A stretch of 60,216 nucleotides of DNA from Oxalobacteraceae bacterium (GCA_023259175.1 JAHFQV010000010.1:1-60216), one strand, 5' to 3'. Positions 7,905 to 17,567 are shown, numbered from the stretch's first letter. Numbers and translations: made by a program. Notes: generated from the sequence alone by a model not told the origin.

Positions 7905-9136
7905 TACACCACCGAGCCGAGTTTGAAGATGGGTAGGTAGAGAGAGACGACCAAACCACCGATTAACACACCCAGAACGACCATGATGATGGGCTCCATC
8001 ATACTTGAGAGTGCGGCAACTGCATCATCGACTTCTGCTTCATAAAAATCGGCGACCTTACCGAGCATCGCATCGAGTGCGCCAGACTCTTCACCAATGG
8101 CAACCATTTGCGTCACCATCGGCGGAAATACGTTGGCGTTTTGCATCGCGACGGTCAGGCTGGTGCCCGTCGTGACTTCGGTTTGAATCTTGATTGTGGC
8201 ATCGAGGTAAACCGCATTGCCTGAGGCTCCACCAACCGAATCGAGGGCCTCGACCAAGGGTACACCAGCGGAAAACATGGTTGCCAAGGTGCGCGTCCAA
8301 CGGGCGATGGTCGCTTTCCGTATGACAGAACCAAAAACCGGGGCTTGCAACAGGATACGATCCATGAAGCGCTGCATTTGTATATTTCTCTGCCAAGCCT
8401 GGAAGAAAAAATAAACTGAACCAAAGGTGCCACCAAAGATCAAGTACCAATACTTCACAAAGAAATCCGAGAGTGCCATGACAAAGAGTGTCGGCGCAGG
8501 TAAGGCCGCACCGAAGCTCTTAAATACTTCCGCGAACGCTGGCACAACCCAAATCATGATGACTGAGGTAACGATAAAGGCGACGCATAAAATGACGATA
8601 GGATAGGTGAGAGCCGATTTAATCTTTCCTTTGATCGCCAGAGTTTTCTCTTTGTAAATCGCAAGGCGGTTTAATAGGTCTTCCAAAATACCTGCTTGTT
8701 CACCCGCACCAACGAGATTGCAAAACAGCGCATCAAAATACAAGGGGTACTTTCTAAATGCCTGGTTCAGACTGGTGCCGGTCTCGACATCGCCGCGTAT
8801 GTCCATGAGCAGTTTGGCTACTGCAGGATTGGCGTGGCCTTTACCAACGATGTCAAAGGATTGTAAAAGCGGAACACCTGCTTTCATCATAGTGGACAGT
8901 TGCCGGGTAAATAAAGTGATGTCCTTGTCGGTAATTTTTTTGCCTGTGCTATAGGATTTCTTTTTGATTTTGGTGACGATGATGCCTTGTCGTCTGAGAC
9001 TGGCATTGACGATGGTTTCACCTGCTGCGCGCGTTTCGCCACGCACGACTTTTCCTAGCTTATCTTTGCCTTCCCATGCATATAAAGTTTCTTTAGCTGC
9101 GTTTGGTTTGCTTGCGCGATTTGGAGCTGTTGCCAT
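7904..9136 (-). CDS. pilC: Type IV pilus inner-membrane platform protein
   Basis: 410 residues with two T2SSF domains (about 75-200 and 280-400), each ending in membrane helices. The LSTMMKAGVPLLQSFDIV and LATMFSAGVPLVEALDSVG copies show the internal duplication. PilC anchors PilB and supports pilus assembly and retraction. Lies 15 bp after pilB and overlaps pilD. The start has AGGAAAAGCAG just upstream on the minus strand. Confidence 0.96.
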   Translation of the reverse strand: MATAPNRASKPNAAKETLYAWEGKDKLGKVVRGETRAAGETIVNASLRRQGIIVTKIKKKSYSTGKKITDKDITLFTRQLSTMMKAGVPLLQSFDIVGKGHANPAVAKLLMDIRGDVETGTSLNQAFRKYPLYFDALFCNLVGAGEQAGILEDLLNRLAIYKEKTLAIKGKIKSALTYPIVILCVAFIVTSVIMIWVVPAFAEVFKSFGAALPAPTLFVMALSDFFVKYWYLIFGGTFGSVYFFFQAWQRNIQMQRFMDRILLQAPVFGSVIRKATIARWTRTLATMFSAGVPLVEALDSVGGASGNAVYLDATIKIQTEVTTGTSLTVAMQNANVFPPMVTQMVAIGEESGALDAMLGKVADFYEAEVDDAVAALSSMMEPIIMVVLGVLIGGLVVSLYLPIFKLGSVV

Positions 9137-9151
9137 CTGCTTTTCCTGTTC

Positions 9152-10879
9152 TTATTCGTTAGTGCAGCCTAAGACTTCTTCTAAACTCGTGAGGCCTTGG
9201 CGTACTTTCATCAGACCCGAGCGACGCAAGCCTTTAACCCCTTCCGACTCTGATTGTTTGCGGATTTCAAGCGCGGTGCCGTTGGACAAAATAATTTTTT
9301 GGATCTCTTCTGTGATCGGCATAATTTGATAAATACCGACGCGCCCTTTGTAGCCAGAGCCACTACAGCGATCGCAACCTATCGGCCCGTAAGGCCGCCA
9401 TGTGCCGTCTAGTTCTTCTTCTAAAAATCCGGCCTGCAATAGAACATCATCTAAAATATCGACGTGCTTTTTGCAAGTACATAAGCGTCGCGTCAAACGT
9501 TGCGCCGTGATGAGGATGACGGACGAGGCGATGTTAAATGGCGCGACACCCATGTTCATTAAGCGTGTCAAGGTCGACGGCGCATCGTTGGTGTGCAAGG
9601 TGGAAAACACCATATGACCTGTTTGCGCCGCCTTGATGGCGATGTCGGCGGTTTCCAAGTCGCGAATCTCACCAACCATGATGATATCGGGATCTTGTCG
9701 TAGGAAAGACTTGAGCGCGACCGGAAAGGTGAGGCCTGCCCGGTCATTGATATTCACTTGATTGACACCGGGGAGGTTGATCTCGGCGGGGTCTTCGGCC
9801 GTGGAGATATTGATGCCCGGTTTGTTAATTACATTTAAGCAGGTGTAGAGTGAAACGGTTTTGCCTGAACCCGTTGGCCCCGTGACCAAGACCATGCCAT
9901 AAGGACGCTGTATGGCATCCATGAGTATTTCTTTTTGGTCCGGATCGTAACCGAGCGCGTCAATACCCATTTGCGCTTGTGAACCGTCCAAAATACGCAT
10001 AACGATTTTTTCGCCAAACAAAGTTGGCAAGGTGCTGACCCGAAAATCGATGGCGCGGGTGGCCGAAAGCACCAGCTTCATCCGACCATCTTGGGGCACC
10101 CGTTTTTCAGAAATGTCGAGCTTGGAAATAACTTTGATACGCGAAACTAATTTATCTTTAATCGCCAAAGGGGGTTGGGCAATTTCGCGTAACTCGCCGT
10201 CCACCCGAAAGCGAATCCGATAAAATTTTTCGAATGGTTCGAAATGTAAATCCGATGCGCCCAAGTTAATCGCGTCGATGAGCATTTTCTGTAAAAATTT
10301 AACGATAGGCGCGTCGTCGATTTCGGCAGTTTGCGCTTCGGGTATGCCGGAATTGAGGTCGTCTTCTTTGAACTCTAAATCGTAATCGTCAGAAGCTAAG
10401 TCGGTGATGGATTGTTCCGAGGTCTTGCTTAATCTTTCAACGAGCTTGAGCAAAACGTCGTGCTGCACGACGACCAATTCGACCGCTAAGCCAGTTTGAA
10501 ATTTAATTTGATCAACCGCGGTAGTGTTGGTCGGATCTGAGATGCCGATGGCGATTTTATTGCCTTTTTTCGAAAGTGCGACCACTCTCTGGGTTTGCAT
10601 CATTTTGACATCGATGAGTTTTTCCGGCAGGACGGACTCATCAAAAACGCTGAGATCAACTTGCGGGTAACCAAAGGTATCTGAACAAAACGCGGCGAGG
10701 TCGCGCGCACTAAGTGAACCGGTTTGCACCAGCAAATCGATGAATTGACTTTTTTCGATTTGCGCTCGTTTCTGGAGTGCGTCAATTTGCGCCGCCGGCA
10801 CCAAATTCGCTTGCAGTAGCGCACGCGCCAGGCCAGAAGTGGGTAGGTTGATATTCGGGCTTGGGCTGACTGCGGACAT
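9152..10879 (-). CDS. pilB: Type IV pilus assembly ATPase
   Basis: 575 residues from the ATG at 10879; an earlier in-frame ATG at 10930 adds 17 residues that do not look conserved. N-terminal MshEN/GspE domain about 1-150, then the secretion ATPase domain. Walker A is GPTGSGKT, followed by an Asp box and the Walker B region MVGEIRD. The CTCK / CDRC pairs form the zinc site of the C-terminal subdomain. Powers pilus extension in the cytoplasm against PilC. No strong ribosome site is visible before the chosen start. Confidence 0.94.
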   Translation of the reverse strand: MSAVSPSPNINLPTSGLARALLQANLVPAAQIDALQKRAQIEKSQFIDLLVQTGSLSARDLAAFCSDTFGYPQVDLSVFDESVLPEKLIDVKMMQTQRVVALSKKGNKIAIGISDPTNTTAVDQIKFQTGLAVELVVVQHDVLLKLVERLSKTSEQSITDLASDDYDLEFKEDDLNSGIPEAQTAEIDDAPIVKFLQKMLIDAINLGASDLHFEPFEKFYRIRFRVDGELREIAQPPLAIKDKLVSRIKVISKLDISEKRVPQDGRMKLVLSATRAIDFRVSTLPTLFGEKIVMRILDGSQAQMGIDALGYDPDQKEILMDAIQRPYGMVLVTGPTGSGKTVSLYTCLNVINKPGINISTAEDPAEINLPGVNQVNINDRAGLTFPVALKSFLRQDPDIIMVGEIRDLETADIAIKAAQTGHMVFSTLHTNDAPSTLTRLMNMGVAPFNIASSVILITAQRLTRRLCTCKKHVDILDDVLLQAGFLEEELDGTWRPYGPIGCDRCSGSGYKGRVGIYQIMPITEEIQKIILSNGTALEIRKQSESEGVKGLRRSGLMKVRQGLTSLEEVLGCTNE

Positions 10880-10987
10880 GTTTAGGATTCGATTTGAATT
10901 GGGTGGAGTTGTTGCTTTGTGATAATGCAACTAAGTCCGCGTTTTGTAAATAGGCATCTGTCGACATAGCTCGGTTTTGTTGTTCGA

Positions 10988-12271
10988 TTAGCCTGTCCTC
11001 GGCCGCCTATCTTTTAATTTGAGCACTTTAATCGCGTGATTTTGGACTTGAACGATTTCGATGATGCAGTGTTTAAATTTGACACTCATGGCCGAATCGG
11101 GAATTTCTTGCAAGTATTCGAGCATTAAGCCGTTTAAGGTCTTAGGCCCGTCGAGTGGAAAATCCAAGCCCAAGCTTCGATTGATATCCCGCAGGGTAAC
11201 GCCGCTTTCGAGCAGACACTCACCCTGTGCATCCCATTCGAAACGGTCAGCGCGGGCATGGCCAGGCATGGAGGTGGTAAATTCGCCTATCATTTCTTCG
11301 ATAATATCTTCGAGTGTGACCAAGCCTTGAATTTCGCCATATTCATCGACAATGATGCCGAGTTTTTCGCGATTTTCTTGAAAATATTGTAGCTGCGTAA
11401 AAACATCGGTTTCGGAGGGGATGAAGTAGGGGGGCGCTAATATTTTTCGAAAATCGGCGAGCTTAATATCGTCCTGGGTAAACAGACTAATCGCTTTTCT
11501 GACATGCAAAATGCCAACGATGCGATTAATTTCGCCCTCATAGACTGGCAATTTGTTGTGGTAACAGGTCGCGATTTGGTGCTTAAATTCTTCTATGCTC
11601 GATTCTAAATTAATCGCCTCGATTTGCGCGCGGGGTGTCATGACATCGTTGACTGAAATGGTCTCGAGATCAAATAAATTTAATAGAATGCTCTTGTGTT
11701 TTTGCGGGATAAAATTACCGCCCTCTAAAACGATGGAGCGCAATTCTTCGGGCGAGAGTTTTTGTTCATCGGGTTGCTGATGTACGTCGATACGAAAAAT
11801 TTTAAGAACGACATCAACGAAAAGATTGACGAACCAGATCAAAGGGCGAGAGACGATGACCAGTGGACGTAGCACAATACTCGCTGTGAGTGAAATACGT
11901 TCTGGATGTCTAGCGCCGATAATTTTCGGCGAAATTTCCGCAAAAATAATCAATAAAAAAGCGATGATGCCAGTGGCAATAGTAATGACTTGATCATCGT
12001 TGCCGAAGGTTTCGATTGCAAGCGAAGTGACCAAGGCGGTGACTAATGCGTTCAAAACGGTGTTAGCGATGAGGATGACCGATAAAAGCTTGTTGACGCG
12101 GTCGAGTAACCAAAGGGTTGCGATGGCAAAGCGATTGCCGCGTTTGGCGAGATGTTTAAGCCGATGTCGATTGACCGCCATAAGTGCGGTTTCGGTCATG
12201 GAAAAAAACGCCGAAACTAAAATGAGGCCAGCTAAGACAGCGAGCTTGAGCCACATTGGAAATTCATTCAT
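10988..12271 (-). CDS. CorC/HlyC-family membrane protein (DUF21-CBS-CorC_HlyC)
   Basis: 427 residues. An N-terminal DUF21/CNNM domain with about four membrane segments (residues 8-150), two CBS domains (about 205-325; DVMTPRAQIEAI marks the first, VDEYGEIQGLVTLEDI the second) and a C-terminal CorC_HlyC domain. Homologues such as YfjD/PaeA act in magnesium/cobalt or polyamine export at the inner membrane; the substrate here is unknown. It lies between ispB and pilB, all on the minus strand. Confidence 0.88.
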   Translation of the reverse strand: MNEFPMWLKLAVLAGLILVSAFFSMTETALMAVNRHRLKHLAKRGNRFAIATLWLLDRVNKLLSVILIANTVLNALVTALVTSLAIETFGNDDQVITIATGIIAFLLIIFAEISPKIIGARHPERISLTASIVLRPLVIVSRPLIWFVNLFVDVVLKIFRIDVHQQPDEQKLSPEELRSIVLEGGNFIPQKHKSILLNLFDLETISVNDVMTPRAQIEAINLESSIEEFKHQIATCYHNKLPVYEGEINRIVGILHVRKAISLFTQDDIKLADFRKILAPPYFIPSETDVFTQLQYFQENREKLGIIVDEYGEIQGLVTLEDIIEEMIGEFTTSMPGHARADRFEWDAQGECLLESGVTLRDINRSLGLDFPLDGPKTLNGLMLEYLQEIPDSAMSVKFKHCIIEIVQVQNHAIKVLKLKDRRPRTG

Positions 12272-12305
12272 AGTGTCGATCTATTTTTGTATTGAAAAGC
12301 TGCGT

Positions 12306-13286
12306 CTAGTGCTTGCGATTAACCGCCAAAAATGCCAGATCTTGTAACGCCTGCTTGTACGGACTGGGGCTTAATTTGTGCAAGGCCGCCGCCGCCGCTT
12401 TCGCTGCTAAATCGGCTTGCGTTTCGGTGTAAGTTAAAGCGCCCGATTGTGAAATAGCTTGCAGTACCGCGGGAAAGCGGCTTTCGTCACCGGTTTCTAT
12501 GCAGGCACGTATCAGAGCGACTTCGTCGGGACTACCGTGCTTCATTAAATAGATGAGAGGCAGGGTGGGTTTGCCTTCGCGCAAATCATCGCCGACATTT
12601 TTTCCGATCTCATCGGCCTTGCCCGAGTAATCGAGGACATCATCAATGAGCTGAAATGCAGTGCCTAAACTGCGGCCATATTCGCCTGCCGCAGCGATTT
12701 CTTCTGCACTGGCACCCCCGATGAGCGCGCCAATTTCCGCTGCCGCTTCGAAGAGTTTGGCCGTCTTGCAGCGAATGACTTCTAAATAGCGCTCCTCACT
12801 CACGTCCGGGTCATGCATGTTTAATAGTTGCAAGACTTCGCCTTCAGCGATGACGTTGGTCGCATCGGCCAAAATACGCATGATTTGCATACTGTCGATG
12901 GAGACCATCATTTGGAAGGCGCGCGAATATAAAAAATCGCCGACTAAAACCGAGGCGGCATTGCCAAATAAGGCATTGGCGGTTTGTCGCCCACGGCGTA
13001 GCGAAGATTCATCCACCACGTCGTCATGCAAAAGCGTGGCGGTATGAATAAACTCGACAATGGCGGCTAAATCGAAGTGGGCATGACCCACGTAGTTATA
13101 GGCTTTGGCCATCAGCAAGACTAGCACCGGGCGAATACGTTTGCCGCCAGCATTGATGAGATACTCCGAAATTTGACTCACTAAGGCGACATCGGAATGG
13201 AGTTGCTGTCGAATCACGCGATTGACTGCCTCCATTTCAGGTGCAATAAGAAGATTGATACTGGTTTGATTAGGCGTCGCTGACAA
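12306..13286 (-). CDS. ispB: Polyprenyl (octaprenyl) diphosphate synthase
   Basis: 326 residues of the trans-isoprenyl diphosphate synthase family. First Asp-rich motif is DDVVD (LLHDDVVDESSLRRG), second is DDVLD (LIDDVLDYSG). It extends farnesyl diphosphate to make the ubiquinone side chain. A promoter on the minus strand is visible at 13354-13381. Usually divergent from rplU; here a GH18-like gene intervenes. Confidence 0.94.
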   Translation of the reverse strand: MSATPNQTSINLLIAPEMEAVNRVIRQQLHSDVALVSQISEYLINAGGKRIRPVLVLLMAKAYNYVGHAHFDLAAIVEFIHTATLLHDDVVDESSLRRGRQTANALFGNAASVLVGDFLYSRAFQMMVSIDSMQIMRILADATNVIAEGEVLQLLNMHDPDVSEERYLEVIRCKTAKLFEAAAEIGALIGGASAEEIAAAGEYGRSLGTAFQLIDDVLDYSGKADEIGKNVGDDLREGKPTLPLIYLMKHGSPDEVALIRACIETGDESRFPAVLQAISQSGALTYTETQADLAAKAAAAALHKLSPSPYKQALQDLAFLAVNRKH

Positions 13287-13353
13287 GATGATTCCTGCAA
13301 AAAAATAATCCGAATTCGGGAGGCTAGTGCATCAGTGTTATCGTAAGACTGCG

Positions 13354-13381
13354 ATTATACTTTGTGATGGTAGGGATTCAA
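13354..13381 (-). promoter_or_regulatory. Sigma-70 promoter of ispB
   Basis: Read on the minus strand: TTGAAT-N16-TATAAT, giving a start about 13347, 61 bases before the ispB ATG at 13286. Confidence 0.6.
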
Positions 13382-13565
13382 CCGTGATTTTCTAATGGTC
13401 GTCAGCCGCTGAGTTTTGCGAAAGCTTATTGATGCAGAGTGGTGGCCTGATACCACAAGCCTTATTTACTGACAGCAGCACCCACTTCGTTGCAATACCA
13501 GTAAAATACCAATTGCATTTCGCCAAGCTTGCGTGAACAATGGGCGCTCAAATGGCGGAGGCGAT

Positions 13566-14567
13566 ATGCGGCGAATAAGGTTTTTTTTAGTCTGGATCGG
13601 TGTATTGTGCGGGCTGTCAGCTTGGACGCTGGCTGCCGAGGCGGTTCAATCGCAGCCACTGAAAGCGCCCGCGCAAGTGATAGGCTGGATTCCCGCCTAC
13701 GGCATCGAGGCTTCGATGCAAGCTTTAAATAGTGAGCCCGCCATCGCGAGTGGGCTGACTCGTATTGGACTGCAATTTTGGAATCCGACCGAAGATGGCC
13801 GGGGTGTGGAGTTTGCACCAATCAGCAATTCGTCGCAGCGCGTCACGCCAGCGCAAGTGAAGACCATCGTTAGCTGGGCGAAAGAGCGCCATATTCAAGT
13901 CGTGCTGACGGTATATAACAATTCACAGGTCAAAGCCAAATGGGATTGGGCTTGGGCTAGGCGTGCGTTTGCCCAGCACCGCAGTGAATTCATACTAGCC
14001 CTACTCAAAGAAATGCGAAGCTATGAGCTGGATGGTATCGACGTTGATTTGGAAGGCGAAGGGCATTTGGAGGCCGATCGCGCCAGCTATGCGCACTTTA
14101 TTGCAGCCCTGTCCAAACAAGTGCATCGCCAGCATAAAATTTTAACGGTAGATAGTTTTCATAGTCCCTGTATGAATGCGCCGAATATGCTTTGGTGGAG
14201 CGACTGGCGCGGGAAAGTCGATGCGATTCATAGCATGGGCTATCAGGATTTATATGAGGCCAGCACGGAAAAATTCGTACCGGAAGGCCGTCCAGTCTGT
14301 GAACAAGGGGCATCTATTTTCAAATATAGCTGGCAGCTTGCCTACGGTCGGCGTGCCGGGTTTCAGACATCGCAAATCGTGCTAGGCATGCCAACTTGGC
14401 TCGATAGCTGGGGTGCGGCAAACGCAGCGACGGATACCCTCGCGCATTTACGTGAGGTTCGTGATCTCGGGGCAGGCATTGCGCTCTGGGATTTGCAATT
14501 AACTGCGTCGTCATGGCGTAGTGCAGCCACTTGGCAGGCGGTTGAACAGTTGAGAACAGGGCAATAA
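13566..14567 (+). CDS. Secreted GH18 (chitinase-fold) glycoside hydrolase-like protein
   Basis: 333 residues from the ATG at 13566, chosen because GGAGG precedes it and it begins a signal peptide (MRRIRFFLVW, hydrophobic to about residue 23). The GH18 signature DxxDxDxE is complete: D156, D159, D161 and E163 as the acid/base. A late WDLQLTASSW segment resembles the family's conserved Trp region. It may cleave or bind beta-1,4-GlcNAc polymers (chitin or peptidoglycan) in the periplasm or outside; substrate unknown. It interrupts the usual ispB-rplU divergence. The stop codon lies inside an 11-bp tandem repeat. Confidence 0.82.
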   Translation: MRRIRFFLVWIGVLCGLSAWTLAAEAVQSQPLKAPAQVIGWIPAYGIEASMQALNSEPAIASGLTRIGLQFWNPTEDGRGVEFAPISNSSQRVTPAQVKTIVSWAKERHIQVVLTVYNNSQVKAKWDWAWARRAFAQHRSEFILALLKEMRSYELDGIDVDLEGEGHLEADRASYAHFIAALSKQVHRQHKILTVDSFHSPCMNAPNMLWWSDWRGKVDAIHSMGYQDLYEASTEKFVPEGRPVCEQGASIFKYSWQLAYGRRAGFQTSQIVLGMPTWLDSWGAANAATDTLAHLREVRDLGAGIALWDLQLTASSWRSAATWQAVEQLRTGQ

Positions 14568-14660
14568 CAAGCCAATAACAAGCCAATAATAGGCGGCGCA
14601 TGGTGCGGGACGCATTGGTTTAAGTGAGCGTTTGTTGCACGTTTGTTGCGCGTTTGTTGC
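14562..14660. repeat. Two clusters of 11-bp tandem repeats
   Basis: CAATAACAAGC is repeated twice with a degenerate third copy (14562-14594), and (G/A)CGTTTGTTGC three times (14628-14660). Both have an 11-bp unit, about one helical turn. They lie between the GH18-like gene and the rplU promoter. Confidence 0.7.
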
Positions 14661-14691
14661 ATTTACCTGCTCAAAAAATATGCAAAAGCCT

Positions 14692-14720
14692 TTGACCATC
14701 CTTTCTGGTTTATGTATAAT
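14692..14720 (+). promoter_or_regulatory. Sigma-70 promoter of rplU-rpmA
   Basis: TTGACC (14692-14697), 17-base spacer, TATAAT (14715-14720). Five of six plus six of six consensus bases at ideal spacing; transcript start near 14727, a 75-base leader before rplU. Confidence 0.85.
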
Positions 14721-14801
14721 CCGCAGTTCCCCAGATTTTTTGTTGGCAAGGTCAGCGAAGTATTTGGTGGAATCCCTATTATTCATTTGATGAGGTTTCA
14801 C

Positions 14802-15113
14802 ATGTACGCGGTCATAAAAACCGGTGGCAAACAATATAAAGTTGTCGCTGGTGAAAAACTTAAAGTAGAACAGATACCTGCAGACATTGGCTCCGAAATC
14901 ACCATTGATCAAGTACTCGCATTGGGTGCTGGAGAAACCATACAATTTGGTGCTCCTTTGGTCGCAGGTGCTACGGTGCTGGCTAAGGTAATCGACCAAG
15001 GTCGTCACGATAAGGTTCGCATTTTCAAAATGCGTCGTCGTAAGCATTACCAAAAGCGCCAAGGTCATCGCCAAAACTACACTGAACTGCAAATCGTTTC
15101 TATTAACGGCTAA
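14802..15113 (+). CDS. rplU: Ribosomal protein bL21
   Basis: 103 residues beginning [14 protein letters not shown], the universal L21 start. Longer in-frame extension to 14643 is upstream of and across the promoter and is not translated. Contains the basic [19 protein letters not shown]-binding segment. Binds 23S rRNA in the 50S subunit. First gene of the rplU-rpmA operon, 81 bp before rpmA. Confidence 0.98.
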   Translation: MYAVIKTGGKQYKVVAGEKLKVEQIPADIGSEITIDQVLALGAGETIQFGAPLVAGATVLAKVIDQGRHDKVRIFKMRRRKHYQKRQGHRQNYTELQIVSING

Positions 15114-15194
15114 TCGGCTAATTTCAGTTAATTAACTGATTTCATCGTTAAAAACAACTTTAAGCATTTTCATTAGATTTCAAGGAGCTATTAA

Positions 15195-15449
15195 ATGGCA
15201 CATAAAAAAGGCGGCGGCACCACGCGCAACGGCCGTGACTCAGAGTCAAAACGCTTAGGCGTTAAAGTTTACGGCGGCCAAGCTATCAATGCTGGCGGTA
15301 TCATCGTTCGTCAACGCGGTACACGTGTACACGCAGGCGTAGGCGTTGGTATGGGTAAAGATCACACTTTGTACGCTCTGGTAACAGGCAAAGTACAATT
15401 TGCAATCAAAGGCGCGTTGAAGCGTCAAACAGTGATGGTTGTTGCTTAA
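15195..15449 (+). CDS. rpmA: Ribosomal protein bL27
   Basis: 84 residues, starting [16 protein letters not shown], the conserved N-terminal tail that reaches the peptidyl transferase centre. AAGGAGC precedes the ATG. A strong terminator follows at 15495. Confidence 0.98.
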   Translation: MAHKKGGGTTRNGRDSESKRLGVKVYGGQAINAGGIIVRQRGTRVHAGVGVGMGKDHTLYALVTGKVQFAIKGALKRQTVMVVA

Positions 15450-15494
15450 GTTTTTAAGCTAGCAATGCACTGAAAGCGACAGCTTTAGAAGAAG

Positions 15495-15522
15495 AGGCTC
15501 TGCCATAGGTAGAGCCTTTTTA
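15495..15522 (+). terminator. Rho-independent terminator of rplU-rpmA
   Basis: AGGCTCT (15495-15501) pairs with AGAGCCT (15511-15517), with extra GCC/GGT pairing near the loop, followed by TTTTTAG. Confidence 0.8.
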
Positions 15523-15562
15523 GTTTTCGGATTACTATTCACGTTCGTGAATACAAACTAAG

Positions 15563-15770
15563 ACCTCTTAACACGGAGGCACAGAGGCCAAGAGAAAAAA
15601 TTGGCAAGCCGCACCATGGGCGTGAAATCGTTTCGCTGATCTTGCATCGTGTGTGGGAATACATTACCTGTGGTTTAAGCGCGTTCTGAAAGCCTAGGTT
15701 TAAGTCTATTCTCATGGAAAATATTGGCTTCATACGTTTGGTTTTTCTCTGTGCCTCTGTGTTAAGAGGT
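15563..15770. repeat. Inverted pair of the GAGGCAC-type repeat (copies 3 and 4) between rpmA and obgE
   Basis: Copy 3 (15563-15600) begins ACCTCTTAACACGGAGGCAC; copy 4 (15742-15770) is its reverse complement with few changes and a short gap. They flank about 140 bp of unassigned sequence. No credible gene lies in 15450-15840. The same motif appears singly at 2239 and 5344. Confidence 0.65.
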
Positions 15771-15840
15771 TTGAAGTGTAAGGAAGCTTGGTGCAGCTCA
15801 GCGCTGATTCCCCATACTTTATTTCATCAAGGCGTTAAAC

Positions 15841-16950
15841 ATGAAATTTATTGACGAAGCAAGAATCGAAGTCATCGCGGGCGATGGCGGTAACGGTGTC
15901 GCTTCATTTTGTCGTGAAAAATTCCGTCCCTTTGGCGGCCCCGATGGTGGTGATGGCGGCAAAGGTGGCAGTATTATTGCGGTCGGTGATCGCAATATTA
16001 ATACCTTGGTTGACTTTCGTTTCTCCAAATTGCACAAAGCAAAAAATGGCGAAAATGGGCGCGGCGCTGATTGCTATGGCAAAGGCGCGGACGATATTTT
16101 CTTGCGTATGCCAGTCGGTACTTTGATTGTGGACCGCAATACCGATGAAATGATTGCCGATATTACCGAGCATGGCCAAGAAGTTTTATTGGTGCGTGGT
16201 GGTGAAGGCGGTTGGGGGAATATTCACTTCAAATCCTCGACCAATCGCGCACCACGTCAACGCAGCGACGGCAAAGAAGGCGAACGCCGCGAGCTCAAAC
16301 TCGAATTGAAAGTCTTGGCTGATGTCGGTCTATTGGGCTTGCCGAATGCGGGTAAATCGACCTTTATTACTGCCGTTTCCAATGCGCGCCCTAAGATTGC
16401 CGATTATCCTTTCACCACCTTGCATCCGAATTTGGGTATGGTACGCGTCAGTCACGAAAAGAGTTTTGTGATCGCCGATATTCCTGGTTTGATCGAAGGC
16501 GCGGCTGATGGCGTGGGCTTGGGTGTGCAATTTCTAAAGCATTTGCAACGTACGGGTTTGCTCCTCCACATCGTTGACTTGGCACCGTTTGATGACGGCG
16601 TTGATCCAGTGAAAGAAGCCAAAGCCTTGATCAAAGAATTGGCTAAATACGATGCCTCTTTAGCGGAAAAACCGCGTTGGCTGGTCTTAAATAAGCTTGA
16701 TGTTTTGAGCGAAGAAGATCGTAAAAAACGTATCAAGGATTTCGTTAAACGGTTTGCATGGAAAGGGCCAGTTTTTGAGATTTCCGCGCTGACACACGAA
16801 GGTTGCCAAGCTTTAGTCAACGATATTTACGCTTATCTTGCAGAAAAGCGGCTAGCCGAGCAACGCTCGCAGGAAACCCAAATGAAAGAAGAAGCCCAAG
16901 GGATTTTGTCGATTGATCCGGATGATCCACGGTTTAAAGTGATGGATTAA
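15841..16950 (+). CDS. obgE: Obg-family GTPase
   Basis: 369 residues. Glycine-rich OBG domain about 1-158 ([27 protein letters not shown]), then the GTPase domain with GLPNAGKST (G1), [12 protein letters not shown] (switch I) and DIPGLIEGA (G3). Acts in 50S ribosome maturation and stress growth control. Normal position after rpmA. Upstream region contains the repeat pair, so the promoter is either within it or downstream of 15770; none stands out. Confidence 0.97.
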   Translation: MKFIDEARIEVIAGDGGNGVASFCREKFRPFGGPDGGDGGKGGSIIAVGDRNINTLVDFRFSKLHKAKNGENGRGADCYGKGADDIFLRMPVGTLIVDRNTDEMIADITEHGQEVLLVRGGEGGWGNIHFKSSTNRAPRQRSDGKEGERRELKLELKVLADVGLLGLPNAGKSTFITAVSNARPKIADYPFTTLHPNLGMVRVSHEKSFVIADIPGLIEGAADGVGLGVQFLKHLQRTGLLLHIVDLAPFDDGVDPVKEAKALIKELAKYDASLAEKPRWLVLNKLDVLSEEDRKKRIKDFVKRFAWKGPVFEISALTHEGCQALVNDIYAYLAEKRLAEQRSQETQMKEEAQGILSIDPDDPRFKVMD

Positions 16951-17021
16951 TTTTCCCGTCGGATCGGCCTAGCAGGCGCTTGGCAAGCGCCCGCAAGACT
17001 ATCCATTCTTTTTGTTTGCGC

Positions 17022-17567
17022 CTACGCGGTGCTTGAACTTTGCGCACCATCGGCCGTCACATCAGTCTTACTTTCTTTCGCCAGTAAGAAAAATACAGGC
17101 ACAAAACCAAACGGCACCAAGAACAGTAGTTGCCACCAAGGGCTTTCCCCTGCATCGTGTAAGCGACGGCTCCCGACCGCTAACAGTGGCAATAATAAAA
17201 TGAGCGCCACCAAGGTTTCAAGTTTGAGATCAATCACGCTTCCAATTGCAACCAGAAGAATATAAAACAAAAGAAACTGCCAATATTCTCTGCGACCTGT
17301 CCTGCCCGAAAAATTATCGTATTTCATTAAGCTAGTTTTGAGGCTATCCCATGTGCTAGGGGTGGCCTCAGACGCGTCAGCGATGAAAGTCGTCGCCTCA
17401 ACTTCAAACACTGCGGCTAAAGCCCGTACCGATTCCATCGATGCTTTGCCACTGCTCTCTAAGCGCTGTATGGTGCGCAAATTGAGACCGCAGAGTTCAC
17501 TCAATTGCTCTTGCGACCATTGACGATCGGCGCGATATTTCTTGACTAATTCCGAATGAATTTTCAT
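17022..17567 (-). CDS. HTH (XRE) domain fused to DUF805 membrane domain
   Basis: 181 residues. Residues about 8-62 form a Cro/CI-type helix-turn-helix (WSQEQLSELCGLNLRTIQRLE). After a linker, residues about 80-170 match DUF805: KYDNFSGRTGRREYW, then three membrane stretches and SRRLHDAGESPWW. The protein could be a membrane-tethered DNA-binding regulator. It is transcribed against obgE and away from proB. Target and signal unknown. Confidence 0.85.
   Translation of the reverse strand: MKIHSELVKKYRADRQWSQEQLSELCGLNLRTIQRLESSGKASMESVRALAAVFEVEATTFIADASEATPSTWDSLKTSLMKYDNFSGRTGRREYWQFLLFYILLVAIGSVIDLKLETLVALILLLPLLAVGSRRLHDAGESPWWQLLFLVPFGFVPVFFLLAKESKTDVTADGAQSSSTA

Noticed and set aside
13354-13425. 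tRNA-like T-arm on the minus strand (GGTTGAATCCC)
   Set aside because: The rest of the cloverleaf and CCA end are missing; the bases are better explained as the -35 region of the ispB promoter.
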